From NCBI GenBank assembly GCA_964019415.1, contig OZ025882.1:5922012-5986011 (forward strand): DNA of 64,000 bases, written 5' to 3'. The notes beneath the pieces are model-generated. The model was not told the origin of the DNA. It worked only from the letters and a program-made list of their open reading frames with translations, and ran no database searches. This stretch comes from Ianthella basta. Lineage: Eukaryota > Porifera > Demospongiae > Verongiida > Ianthellidae. The position numbers were made by a program, and so were the translations under genes. Shown here in pieces: positions 43,548 through 54,078 of this stretch. The first letter of the stretch is position 1. Each line of letters begins with the position of its first letter.

Positions 43548-44198
43548 TTAGCACTTATTGTCTGGAAAGGCTGAGACTATATGGTAACCACCATCTTGCC
43601 AGCTGATGAATAGCTTGATCACCAAGTTCTCTTTTGAACAATTTGGGTATTTATAATTCTTACAGATGCTATCAATGTGACCAGTTGCCGTATGTTTCAC
43701 AACACAGCAACGCTTCTTTGCACCTGTGCAGTCTTTGTATACAGTAACAATTCGATCCACCAAGGATTGCTTTCCCCAAGATCGTGGAAAAAAGAATAAA
43801 ACACTTGTTTTATTTCGAGGGTAGTATTTGCCATCCCTTGCATGCCGTACCATTACATTTTCAGCTGCTGTTGTGTATGGACAGTTTGCAGATGGTCTAC
43901 CGAGATAGGTAACTGGACCAGCAATGTACGCACTTCTGGGATTTCTGCCACTGGGACGACTATGAAACCCTTCCACTTCGGTCTCACTACCATTGCCTTT
44001 AACTTCACCACAGAAAATGTGTGTTATTGCCACTGGTGGATCTGTCTTGCTGACATATTTTTCAGAGTCAAGTACAGGACTCCACTTGTTGCAGAAATAC
44101 CTGTTTAGGGACCTTTCCCACTCCTTCACACCATTCACCACAAGGATGTTCACCACAAACAAGAAGAGGATCATTTGGAGGCAGCAGCTGCTATTCAT
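43548..44198 (-). CDS. Secreted EndoU-like ribonuclease, paralogue 1
   Basis: Intronless, 216 residues. Signal peptide about 1-23 (SCCLQMILFLFVVNILVVNG). The domain reads in the order of the bacterial EndoU family (Pfam EndoU_bacteria): AITHIFCGEVKGNG with His60, EGFHSRP with His79, a strand region, VLFFFPRSWGK at about 134-143, and a C-terminal HIVSAFPDNKC. In that family the two histidines act in metal-aided or independent RNA transesterification. Nine or so cysteines in the mature part, including Cys36 (CNKWSP) and Cys63, suggest disulfides and extracellular action. It is the most diverged of the four paralogues: shorter insert after His60 and SAFP in place of TAFP. A TATA-like CTATTTATAG lies 229 bp upstream on the coding strand. 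Fold assignment is by motif; substrate unknown. Confidence 0.75.
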   Translation of the reverse strand: MNSSCCLQMILFLFVVNILVVNGVKEWERSLNRYFCNKWSPVLDSEKYVSKTDPPVAITHIFCGEVKGNGSETEVEGFHSRPSGRNPRSAYIAGPVTYLGRPSANCPYTTAAENVMVRHARDGKYYPRNKTSVLFFFPRSWGKQSLVDRIVTVYKDCTGAKKRCCVVKHTATGHIDSICKNYKYPNCSKENLVIKLFISWQDGGYHIVSAFPDNKC

Positions 44199-44426
44199 CT
44201 TTGGAAATATCAGAGGACACCTTCACACTCCTTCAGGTAATTGACAGTAATGTAACAACTACAGTCACGTTTGAGGCTGACTTTCGAGCTGGGGAGCAAG
44301 TGGTTGTCTTTGAGATGTATCCTGCCTGCTCACAAAGACAAAGGATGAATGTTTACCATATTTTTATGCTAACTCACATTCATGCAAAACTTTCTTTTGT
44401 CTATATTTGGTCATGTGTACATTATA

Positions 44427-44436
44427 CTATAAATAG
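44427..44436 (-). promoter_or_regulatory. TATA-like element upstream of EndoU-like gene 1
   Basis: CTATTTATAG on the coding strand, conserved in sequence and distance (about 230-260 bp) upstream of paralogues 1, 2 and 3; not found for paralogue 4. Confidence 0.4.
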
Positions 44437-44786
44437 AACATTTCAATGTGATGAATATAAAATAGGAAATTGCCATTGACCTAAGGGAACTACTTAGCTA
44501 AGTGTTAAGACAAGAGTCTAAAGATAAAAGAAATTGTCCAAAGTGGCTAGCTAATTATGCACTAATGTTGCACTAATGTAGCTATACGTAGCTATGATCC
44601 AAGGCTGATAACAGTAGCTATAGTATTTTGGTACATACATGAGAGAAAATGACCACGCATATGTAATCACTGCATACATTTGGCTGGACAACTCCTAGCT
44701 CTATTGATGATGTGTATAAGCATTGACTGTGACAGGTGTATACCTACAGTACATGTACTTGTGTATGCATGCCAATCATTTTACAC

Positions 44787-44948
44787 TAGAATTAAGGTAT
44801 GGGTTGGTTCTCTAATACCAGCTTCACAACAGGGTTGAAAACCTTGCCAGGCAAGGTTTTCAACCCTGTTGTGAAGCTGGTATTAGAGAACCAACCCATT
44901 TCTGATGCTTGAGCCAGCTGAGAAGCCCTCACTTCATAGAATTAAGGT
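44787..44948. mobile_element. Foldback element with perfect 48-bp arms and 12-bp target duplication
   Basis: Arms 44801-44848 and 44850-44897 are exact reverse complements (48 of 48) around a single base. A tail to 44936 ends CCCTCACTTCA. Both sides carry TAGAATTAAGGT (44787-44798 and 44937-44948), a 12-bp target-site duplication. A second, non-inverted copy of arm plus tail lies at 60033-60123 with its own 12-bp duplication. Confidence 0.85.
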
Positions 44949-44954
44949 GCATGG

Positions 44955-45115
44955 CATTTGTGGCACTGTACATTGCCAGCTCTAAACCAGCCAGCCTCCC
45001 TGGCCCCAAATATAAAAACATCGCAATCTACCTCTGTAAAGCAGCCACCTCTCTAAAAAGGGTAAGTTAGAACTGGCCCACAGGCAGCTCTTATACAGGC
45101 TTCACTATACATGTA
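44955..45115. mobile_element. MITE, TAGACAGGTTCCACTG family, diverged copy
   Basis: Internal sequence (CCTCCCTGGCCCCAAATA; CTACCTCTGTAAAGCAGCCA) and right end (ATACAGGCTTCACTATA) match 16137-16320 and 40399-40577; the left end is degraded. Confidence 0.7.
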
Positions 45116-45453
45116 CTGTATTTGTATAATACTGTACCCATGGATTGATGGCATTTATTAGTTATTATTGTACAGTACGTATATTATGCTAAGACCTGAT
45201 GGCTGTTGTACACAGTCATGGATGGTATTTAGTTAATGTCACCTTTACCAGTAGCCCAAAGCATCGTACTTGATACACTGTTGCCTGTATGGCAATAGTC
45301 TTGCTCAAAATGAATCACTGACCCACAAATATACATATTATCTTAGACAATAAAGATAGGGTATAATTGTAGCTGTTCAAATTGTAAGACTCAAAATCAG
45401 GGAACCCATCCAAAGGGTGGGTTTCTGGCTGGGTACCACAATAAATTTTGGGA

Positions 45454-45683
45454 CAGAGTTGTACATGGCTAGTGGGTAGTTGCTCAAGCACTTGCGAAGC
45501 AGAAGTTCATGGTAACTCAGGACATTTCTGCCATGTAGGCCTTCATCAGCTGAAAAAGGCCTACGTGGCCAAAACGTCTGGAGTTACTGTGAATTTCTGC
45601 TATGCAAGTGCTCAAACAACTACCCACTAGCCACAATATGTCCAACGTAGCAATGAGTCTCTATGCTATCAGAGTTGTACATG
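45454..45683. mobile_element. Foldback retroelement-like insertion with hammerhead-like cores, 14-bp target duplication
   Basis: Body 45468-45669 flanked by CAGAGTTGTACATG on both sides. Arms 45468-45551 and 45552-45637 are imperfect inverted copies. The minus strand shows CTGATGA-AGGCC...GGC-AGAAA and the plus strand GGCCTACGTGGCC-AAAAC: decayed versions of CTGATGA-stem-GAAA, the conserved core of a hammerhead ribozyme. The duplicated flank at about 47810-47880 lacks the insertion and shows the empty site. Hammerheads are known in Penelope-like elements and retrozymes; assignment to either is inference. Confidence 0.65.
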
Positions 45684-46215
45684 CTTAATTGGATGAAACC
45701 AAAGCAGTGCAAGGATTAAGGATGCTACCACTTTAAAGGCACATGCATGTGCAAGAGTCAGTAGAACCCAGGGGATACTGTGGACAGGCAGTGATGAGTG
45801 CATGTGGGTGCATGCACTTATTTCTGCTGTTGCATGCAGTGTCATTACTTGTTTCCACTACTTACTATTGTTGTGGAAGATAACAGTAAGTGATGTCTGA
45901 TGGTAAAAGAGCCTAATTAATCTCACTTCAACTGCTCTTAGTGATAAAGTGAGTAGCTAAGTGCATGCATGCTTGCTTGGCTAAAACCTTTAGGACTCAT
46001 GCCAAAGTACACGCCTAATGAATTACCCTAGCACCAAAAAACAAGTCTGCGTATGCATGAACAACATCCAACCAAGATGCAAACTAATACTGTAAGTAAT
46101 GCATGCAGCAATTAACTGATCGAACACAGCTACATATGCAAACATTAGTCTACTTATATAATACTGTAGTGTTCAGTGTACGTATTATAGAACTGCACTA
46201 TGCACAGTCACGCAC

Positions 46216-46360
<145 letters not shown>

Positions 46361-46372
46361 TGCTACTGTTCA

Positions 46373-47095
46373 TCAAGCCCTGCAGGAGCAGCCTTCATCT
46401 GGAAAAGCTGTGACTACGCGATACTTGTCCTTATTATTTCTGTCCCTTCCTTGCCAGCGAAGAAAGATCTTGAATGCCAAATTTTCAATTGAGCAGCTTG
46501 CACCTGTGATGTTATAGATGTAATTCCTCATACAGATACCAGTCAATCTGTTATTCTGATCTGTATCCTTGACACAGTTCGGATTTTGCTGTCCATTTGC
46601 AGTACAAGTTTGAAACACGCGTGTGATATTTTGCACTATATCATGTTTCCCCCAGGCTGGAGGAAAAAAGATGAAAGTTCGATCTGGATCGGTTGTACGA
46701 GGAATGTAAGTGTTCAGCTTTGCATCTAGCACCTTGACATCCATAGCTCTCACCCTATATGGACAAATCTGCGTTGGATTTCCGAGAGCTACAGGTTTAC
46801 GAGATTTGGTATCAATGGTGGCACTGTTGGGATTCCTGTTGCCAGGGCGAGCATGAAACCCTTCAGCTTTAGGTTCATAACCGTCACGTCCACGATGGAT
46901 GGTAATCTGGCCACAGAATATGTGTGTTATTGCCACAGGTGGATCTGTGTTGCTTACATAAGCCTCATCTAGAGGACTCCACTTGTTGCAGTAGAAATCG
47001 TTTAAGTGCTTCTTCCACTCCTTCACATCAATCACCACAAGGATGTTTACCAGGATTAGGAGTAAGAGCATTTGGAGGCAGTGGTTGCTCTTCAT
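46373..47095 (-). CDS. Secreted EndoU-like ribonuclease, paralogue 2
   Basis: Intronless, 240 residues, the longest of the array. Signal peptide about 1-22 (CLQMLLLLILVNILVV). Motifs: FYCNKWSPLDEAYVS, AITHIFCGQ (His58), AEGFHARPGNRNPNSA (His81), CPYRVRAMDVKVLDAK, FIFFPPAWGK (141-150) and YRVVTAFPDEGC. The C-terminus has an extra SCRA. Closest to paralogue 4 (both share the QNNRLTGICMRNY stretch), which suggests those two split latest. Compared with bacterial EndoU toxin domains it keeps the HI-x-x-G, G-x-H, FFP-x-x-W and TAFP landmarks, but it is a stand-alone secreted protein with no delivery domain and no neighbouring immunity-like gene. Substrate is unknown. Confidence 0.78.
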   Translation of the reverse strand: MKSNHCLQMLLLLILVNILVVIDVKEWKKHLNDFYCNKWSPLDEAYVSNTDPPVAITHIFCGQITIHRGRDGYEPKAEGFHARPGNRNPNSATIDTKSRKPVALGNPTQICPYRVRAMDVKVLDAKLNTYIPRTTDPDRTFIFFPPAWGKHDIVQNITRVFQTCTANGQQNPNCVKDTDQNNRLTGICMRNYIYNITGASCSIENLAFKIFLRWQGRDRNNKDKYRVVTAFPDEGCSCRA

Positions 47096-48402
47096 CTTTG
47101 AAATATATATCTGTGGACACCTTCACATGTACTCCTTCAGGTGATTGACAGTAAAGTAACAGCCACGTACAGTCAGGTTTAATTTGAGCTTGATTCGGAG
47201 TTGAGTATCGAGTGGTTGTCCTTGAGATGAATACCAGTGCACACGTACACAGTATATCCCGTCTGCTCACAAGATACAGTAAGGGTTAACTGAATGACCA
47301 TATGCCAACTTATTTGCAGAGCCTTCAAATTTTGTTTGCCCACTGACAGTTGTACTATAAATAGAACATTTCATAAGCACTGCTTAAGCTATCAGGCATG
47401 CAAGAGTACAATTTCATACTGTGAGAGAGATAAGATATAATGTACAAAGTGACTTAATGTAGAGCTGCTAGCTGTGATTCATTGCCAATAACATGCGCAG
47501 CATAGTGTTATGGCACATGAAGCAAAATGACCATGTCTACATCACATGCACACATGCATGCATGGACAACTCAATCCTGTGTAGCTCTTCAGACTTGTTT
47601 GATGGATGATTATATACTGATATGACGTTAGATGCAGGAGTCTGCATAACTGGACCTAAACAACCACCTCAACAACTATTGTCTGCATGTTCATTTGCCC
47701 TAGGCCCCAGAGAGCTCTAGGCAGCCCTGTGTCATTCATCCTGTTCCCGTGTTGGCCACTTCAGCTGACACACTGGTGGGGATTGCACCCATGGAGGGTG
47801 TATATGGGTTTCTGGCTGGTTAGCATGATAAAACTTTGGGGCAGAGTTTTGTTTAATTAGCTCTATATAACCAAAGCAGTGTGAGGGGCAAAGCAATGAT
47901 ACTGTAACGTTTTTAGCTACCACTTCAAAGGCACATGTGCAAGAATAAGTAAAAGCCCATGGGCTACTATGGAAGGACTGATGAGTGTCACTGTGCACTT
48001 AGTTTTGTTGCATGCAGTGTCATTACTTGTTTCCACTGTTAACTACTGTTGTGGAAGATAACACCAAGTGGATGACGCGTGATGGTACATAAAAAGAGCC
48101 TATTTAGAATCACCTCAACTACCCCTATAGTGATAAAGTGAGTAGCTAAGTGCAGTCATACATGGCCAAAGCTGGGACTCATGCACACTACAGTATATAC
48201 CTAATGGCTTATCCTAGCACTAGAAAACTAGTGTACCCGTAACATACAACCAAGATGCACACTAATATTAATGATGCAGCAACTAAACACAGTTAGGTGT
48301 GCAAACCTCAATCAATCTGTAAATATACTGCAGTGTTCACTGTATAGCTATGAACTTCACAATATGCAGTCTCTTGCACACCTAGCTGATGCTGCTGCAT
48401 GC
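47096..48402. other. Spacer between EndoU-like genes 2 and 3
   Basis: 5' flank of gene 2 (47100-47400) resembling those of genes 1 and 3, then 47800-48400 resembling 45420-46200. This shows the duplication unit spans gene, 5' flank and 3' flank. No additional gene. Confidence 0.75.
47355..47364 (-). promoter_or_regulatory. TATA-like element upstream of EndoU-like gene 2
   Basis: CTATTTATAG on the coding strand, 260 bp upstream of the ATG, inside the duplicated 5' flank. Confidence 0.4.
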
Positions 48403-49098
48403 TCATCCATCACTGCAGTAGCAGCCAACATCTGGGAAGGCTGTGACTACACGATAGTGATTTCCTTGCCAGCTGAGAAAGATCTTAAATGCCAAGTCCT
48501 GCTTTGAACATCCTTGGTAGGTGTAATTCTCCTTGCAGATTTCACTAATGCGACCTTTTACGCGATCCACCTTGCAGCCATTCTTTCCGTCTTTCTCATC
48601 TTTACACTCATTGAATACAGAAATAATTTGGTTCACCAAACATGTTTTTGCCCAAGATGGTGGGAAAAAGATGAACTTTCGCTTCAGATCTTTTGAGCGA
48701 GCAATGTAAGAGCCATTCTTTGCATACAGTACTTTCACATCCCTAGCTCTCACCCTGAATGGACAATTCACCTCTGAATCTCCGAGAAACACAGCGGGGT
48801 GATCAATTGGAGTGTCAATCTTAGCACTTTTGGGATTCTTGTTGTCAGGACGAGCGTGAAACCCTTCGGCTTTAATTTTGAAACCATCAGTTCCGTAGTA
48901 GGTGTCAAGTTGGCCGCAGAAAATGTGTGTTATTGCCACAGGTGGATTTGTCTTGCTGACATAAGCCTCATCTAGAGGACTCCACTTGTTGCATTGGAAG
49001 TCGTTTAGGGGCTTGCTCCACACCTTCACACCATTCACCATGAGGATGTTCACCACGAACAAGAAGAGAATCATTTGGAAGCAGCAGTTGCTCTTCAT
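48403..49098 (-). CDS. Secreted EndoU-like ribonuclease, paralogue 3
   Basis: Intronless, 231 residues. Signal peptide about 1-23 (CCFQMILFLFVVNILMVNG). Motifs: FQCNKWSPLDEAYVSKT, AITHIFCGQ (His58), AEGFHARPDNKNPKSA (His81), CPFRVRARDVKVLYAK, FIFFPPSWAK, GCSKQDLAFKIFLSWQG and YRVVTAFPDVGC. The 160-180 region is Lys/Asp-rich (NECKDEKDGKNG), differing from paralogues 2 and 4, so this surface loop varies between copies while the catalytic landmarks are kept. Reading frame intact; CTATTTATAG lies 230 bp upstream. Confidence 0.78.
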   Translation of the reverse strand: MKSNCCFQMILFLFVVNILMVNGVKVWSKPLNDFQCNKWSPLDEAYVSKTNPPVAITHIFCGQLDTYYGTDGFKIKAEGFHARPDNKNPKSAKIDTPIDHPAVFLGDSEVNCPFRVRARDVKVLYAKNGSYIARSKDLKRKFIFFPPSWAKTCLVNQIISVFNECKDEKDGKNGCKVDRVKGRISEICKENYTYQGCSKQDLAFKIFLSWQGNHYRVVTAFPDVGCYCSDG

Positions 49099-50442
49099 CT
49101 TTGGAAATATCAGTGAATACCTTCACACTCCTTCAGGTAATTGACAATGATGTAGCAGCTACAGTCACGTTTGAGTTTGCTATGAAGCTGAGGATCAAGC
49201 AATTGTCCTTGAGATATGTACCGAGCCGTACCGTGAGAGTATCCAGCTGGTTCACAGACAAGAATGAATGCTACCTGTACTCTTATGCCAATTCACATGC
49301 AGCCTGCCTTATGTTCGGTGAGGTGTACTATAAATAGGACACCTCAATGTGATGAATATCCTTGACTCAAAAAGGCATAAGTGCTATTTAAACAAAAAGA
49401 CAAGCGCACATCCGTATACACCGTGAGAGATAACAGATAATGTACCAAGTGACTTAATGTAGAGCTGCCTCTTTACATTGCTTATGTTAGTGTATTATAA
49501 TACTTATAGTGTTTTGGGACATTGGGGACTTATGACCACATAATACCACTGCCTGCATGGATAATTCCTATAATAGCTCTTCAGACTTGTGATGAAGGAT
49601 ATGATAACTTTAAACGGTGCATATTTATATGCATTTTATTGTGCATGCAGGGAAGTGCTCCAGATGGTGGTTTGTGTAGCACATAATGTTATATTATGTA
49701 CTCATAGACGATGCATGCAGATGTGTAGTGTAGCAAGCATAGAGATGCATTGGTCCAGTATATATAATATTATGCATATACTTGCACTGCATATTGTATT
49801 ATACGGTGTGATCTGACAGGGCAATCACTTCAAGCACTTCTTATAGCTCAGTAGCTTGTAATATGAATGTTTAACAACCAATTCATTATTTATACAGTGA
49901 TGAGTCATATGAACACAGAACTGTAGGATCAAAGGTACACCATGTGGCAAGTTATGATTGGGAACAACTGTACAGCTGTGCTTATTTACTGGTATTTAAT
50001 GTGCTGTACACTGCACATCCATGGCATAGAACATAATGCATGATTAGCAAGCTACGTAATTCCCACCCCCTGGTACACATACGCAGTGAGCCCTGCACAC
50101 ACACGCACACACACACGCACACACAGTCACTACTATAAGTGAACAGCCAGGCTGTGACTATACAAGATATATACAGTAGCTGCCACTTGTTTGGCCAAGA
50201 AAGAATATCAGTGTTGTGCACACTTCAGGCAAAACCGTGACGAGCCATAGCCAGATGTACGTAGCATTAAGATTATCATTCATTAGTGACACAGTTAATG
50301 CACACTAATAATGAAAATTAATAACTAAACACAGCTAGGTATGATAAACACAATCAAAGGTATACTGTTAGTAGGAACGTACTGAACGGTATTCAGCCTC
50401 GCTTGTTCACACACACTAATTCTAACTGTTTATAGCACAACA
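49099..50442. other. Spacer between EndoU-like genes 3 and 4
   Basis: Begins with the duplicated 5' flank (to about 49470). The rest is AT-rich with a short CA run at 50096-50125. No gene seen. Confidence 0.65.
49328..49337 (-). promoter_or_regulatory. TATA-like element upstream of EndoU-like gene 3
   Basis: CTATTTATAG on the coding strand, 230 bp upstream of the ATG. Confidence 0.4.
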
Positions 50443-51120
50443 CTAGCAGGCAGTGTCTGGAAAGGCTGTGACTACAAGATAGTGATTCCCCTGCCAGCTT
50501 ACGAAGAGCCTGAACGCCAAATTATGATTTGAACAGTCGGGGTAGTTGTAATTCCTCATACAGATGCCAGTCAATCTGTTGTTCTGATTCATAGTCCTGA
50601 CACAGTTTTGATTTTGCTGTCCATTAGTGCAGGCCTGGAACACACCGATGATATTTTGCACTAGAACGTGTTTCCCCCAAGCCGGTGGGAAGAAGATGAA
50701 AGTCCGATTTGGATCGGTTGTACGAGGGACATAGGTGCTCCATTTTGCATCTAGCACCTTGACATCCATAGCTCGCACTCTATATGGGCATGTCCGTGGT
50801 GGATTTCCAAGGGGTACAGGTTGATTATTTCTGGTATCAATGATGGCACTGTTGGGATTCTTGTTGCCAGGGCGAGCATGAAACCCTTCAGAACTAACTT
50901 CATCACCATTGGCTCCATGATAGACATGAATCTGGCCACAGAATATGTGTGTTATCGCCACAGGTGGAGCTGTGTTGCTGATGTAAGGCTCCACTAAAGG
51001 ACTCCACTTGCTGCAATAGAAATTGTTTAGGTGGCCGCCCCACACCTTCACACCATTCACGACAAGGATGTTCAAAGCAAAAAAGAATAGGATCATTTGG
51101 AGGCAGCAGCTGCTATTCAT
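50443..51120 (-). CDS. Secreted EndoU-like ribonuclease, paralogue 4
   Basis: Intronless, 225 residues. Signal peptide about 1-23 (CCLQMILFFFALNILVVNG). Motifs: FYCSKWSPLVEPYISNT, AITHIFCGQ (His58), SEGFHARPGNKNPNSA (His81), CPYRVRAMDVKVLDAK, FIFFPPAWGK and YLVVTAFPDTAC. Its proximal 5' flank (to about 51180) matches the other copies, but the CTATTTATAG element is missing, so expression may differ. Next to it, on the other strand, lies Chibby, which is unrelated. Confidence 0.78.
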   Translation of the reverse strand: MNSSCCLQMILFFFALNILVVNGVKVWGGHLNNFYCSKWSPLVEPYISNTAPPVAITHIFCGQIHVYHGANGDEVSSEGFHARPGNKNPNSAIIDTRNNQPVPLGNPPRTCPYRVRAMDVKVLDAKWSTYVPRTTDPNRTFIFFPPAWGKHVLVQNIIGVFQACTNGQQNQNCVRTMNQNNRLTGICMRNYNYPDCSNHNLAFRLFVSWQGNHYLVVTAFPDTAC

Positions 51121-52552
51121 CTTTGGAAGTTGTGGACGCCTTCACGCTCCTTCAGGTGATTGACAACACAGCTACAGTCAGGAACTTGATCTGGAGCTGA
51201 TGAGGGCTGGGGGCTTCTGTGAGTCACTGTGTTACAGTATAGTTACAGTATAGATAGTCAACTGTGTGGTTACACTCAGGGAGTTTGCTGTTTTATCCCA
51301 GCACCTACTGCTGTGTATGCATAGTTATATACGGCAACTTACCCCCAAATGTAGGAAACGAGCAAGGTATAATACTGTATGCATACCCTCTTGGGTATTA
51401 GTGCCATGTATTATAACTCTGCATGCACATGTAAACTTGTTTATGGGTGATTTGTCCTACTGTACTATACTACAGATGCTGAATAGCTGGTTTGGCATAC
51501 AAGTCTATTCTCTATTGCACTTGAATAGACAAAGAAGACATTCAGAGAACAACAACTGCTTTCCTAGAGATAGCTAGGAAATTCAATTCAATTATTGAAA
51601 GCAATAGGCAAATTAAACACTGGAAAACTTGTTCAGACATTTTGGCCTTCATCAGTGAACTATCAAAACTTACAGGCACTGATGTATGAATACACTATAC
51701 GGCAGTCAGATGATGATGTGGTCCAATGAGGTACACAAGTACAGGAAGTCAGGGAAATACAAAAGGTGGTGAAAAAGGATGTAATTAGGAGCACACACAC
51801 AAAGATGGAAATAGTAACTAGTAGCTATAGTAACTGTGAACACAACACATTTAAAGTCACATGGTCAGTGAGTCCAACAGTGCACATAGAGTCCTAGCAA
51901 GGCGTCCCTGTCTTTACTGCAAAGGCCTGTTGATGCTGGATATAGCTACTAGGACACTAGCATGTGGTAAGTATAGGTGTGTGTGTGGGGAGGGGAGGGG
52001 GGAGGTGGGAGATGCATCAATGCCCATGGCCTTACATAGAGAGCTAGCTGATCTCTCCAAGGCCATGTATGAAGGCATCTGTCTGTTGCAGATATGCCTC
52101 AACACGTTTTCCGTGTTTTGGTTAGTGTTTCCAAGAACAAGAATTAAAATTGAAATGAGTCTACTTGGCTACTCAGGCTTTTATAGCATTAATGACTAGG
52201 TTAGTTCCTTGTCCAATGACGTATTCCATCACAGTGTTAGCTAGCTATTAGGAATGGGCACTGCAACTTCAGTATAACCACCCATGCCAAGCCCCTATGC
52301 ACTACACAGCAATTTTGCAGTTGCACTAGATTCAAGCTCACCACTTCCTGTACAGCAAGAGTCACTTATAGCTAGCTAGCTAGCTGGCTCTAAGTGTAAA
52401 CTTACTACTTGCATGACATCATTCCAATATATCTTTGGGCCATGTACATTGCAGTGCCTGCAACAGAGTCTGATGTTGAAAGTGTCAAAGTGCTCTGATC
52501 ACGTGATACAAAATTGCGCAATCTGTGTATTATCTTGACAACGCAAGACAGA
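51121..52552. other. Intergenic between EndoU array and Chibby, with a hammerhead-like remnant
   Basis: No gene. At 51630-51665 the minus strand reads CACTGATGAAGGCC-AAAATGTCTG, a shortened relative of the CTGATGAAGGCC core seen at 45540, within about 250 bp (51580-51830) of decayed element-like sequence. Confidence 0.5.
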
Positions 52553-53349
52553 ATGCCTGTGTTCCGCAAAACGGCCTTTCGCACAGCCAAGAAGCCGCCG
52601 AAGCGGAGAACGACGTCTTTGCCCAACATTTCTAGCCTTGATGAGACCACTTACTCGATAGACGACCTGAAACTCGAGGGAGGACCGGTGGTTTTGAGAC
52701 TGGGCGGGCAGGAGATGGTGTTCGAAGGCGGGCAATGGACCAGCATGTCCGGTTAGTGTGCCGTAACAGTGCATGCACGGCAGTGTGTGTGCTGACCAAC
52801 GCCAAAGGGGCACTGCATGACCATGGCGCACTGTTGTGTGGCTTTGGATTGGGCACTGCTATCTTGTGGGTTGACTGTAATTTGCCATGACTATGTACGT
52901 AGCATGCTGCTTCCTGGACAACCACGTGCAGTCAGCTCTCCATTAAAACGGGTGGCACACAGCCAGACAGTTGATGTGTACTCAAAAGGGTGTTTGGACA
53001 CAGCACTGTGGCATGGTGCACACATCAATGCATAACTTTCAGCATAAGACCCTCCCATCGACTGATGCTTCTTTCATGTATATAGAAACACAGTTTATGT
53101 TCAATAGATTGGGCCCATCCTCTTTTATTTCATGCAGTCACAGATGACCATCTTGCTCAAGATGCTCCCCCAAAGGAGCATGCAAGGCTGCAGAGACAGG
53201 TCATCAGTCTTACAGAGGAGAACAACCTTCTGAGGTACAAGGTGGAGCTGCTACTGGACATGGTGAGCTGGTGTGTGGGACTACTGTCTGTCTGTTTACC
53301 ACATTGTAGCTGCCACTACTATGTACATGCTTCTTCCCTTCCCCCCCCC

Positions 53350-53388
<39 letters not shown>

Positions 53389-53475
53389 CTGGCTGCAAGC
53401 AACGCTGACTTTGAAGCCATGCAGAAGGAGCTGCAGGCCTACAAGAGGCCACCCTCACAGTCACAGAGGCAGTGA
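52553..53475 (+). CDS. CBY1: Chibby homologue
   Basis: Small coiled-coil protein of the ciliary base that in vertebrates also binds beta-catenin and promotes its nuclear export. Exons 52553-52751, 53138-53262, 53389-53475; 136 residues (human 126). The N-terminus PVFRKTAFRTAKKPPKRRTT carries the basic SP/KK region. Residues about 35-68 have LGGQEMVFEGGQW, matching human LAGQSLKFENGQW. Exon 2-3 encode the leucine-rich coiled coil LTEENNLLRYKVELLLDM (human LEEENNLLRLKVDILLDM) and a final MQKELQAYKR (human MEKELDELRI). The acceptor of exon 3 is immediately preceded by a (CA)n run. Intact; the best single indicator, with the nuclear receptor, of an animal genome. Confidence 0.95.
53351..53388. 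repeat. (CA)n forming the acceptor of Chibby exon 3
   Basis: The CA run continues to the acceptor CACAG at 53388; only a C-rich stretch further upstream could act as pyrimidine tract. Confidence 0.95.
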
Positions 53476-54015
53476 ATGAGAGCACCTTTGTGCTCCACAA
53501 GTCATACACACTTGCATGCTTTTATTATATTGCCACATGCGAGCCCTACCCAGTCCCCTCCTACTGCACACAGTACAGGTATCAGTTCTCTCCTACTTAC
53601 AGTGCCTGTATAACTCATACACACACACACTATTCTGCTTGATGTATACCAGTAATAGGCAACACATTACAGAGTATAACCTTGTATGTATAATACATTG
53701 TATTGCAACTTGCACTGTGTTCATGAGCTGTGCAGTTGACTTGAAGGCAGCTATAGAGAACCGCTACAACTGACACATTATGGAGGAGTTGATTGTAAGC
53801 AATGGCTGCTGTGACCCCGAGCCCTTCTCTGATCGCTCTGAGTCTTCCCCACCCTGCGTACATCACTCAAACGCTTCCACATTCAGAAGTCGAGCATCTA
53901 TTGTATATGTGACAGCAAATGAGGAACACAGTACACACAGGTCCCAGCATACATCCTTTCCTTCACTCATACAAAGTAGTCTTCACTGCCCTTGCCTTTA
54001 TCACACACACACACA

Positions 54016-54067
<52 letters not shown>

Positions 54068-54078
54068 ACACACGCCAC
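53476..54078. other. Chibby 3' region
   Basis: No second gene. Probably 3' UTR followed by intergenic DNA, ending in a (CA)n at 54002-54066. Confidence 0.5.
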
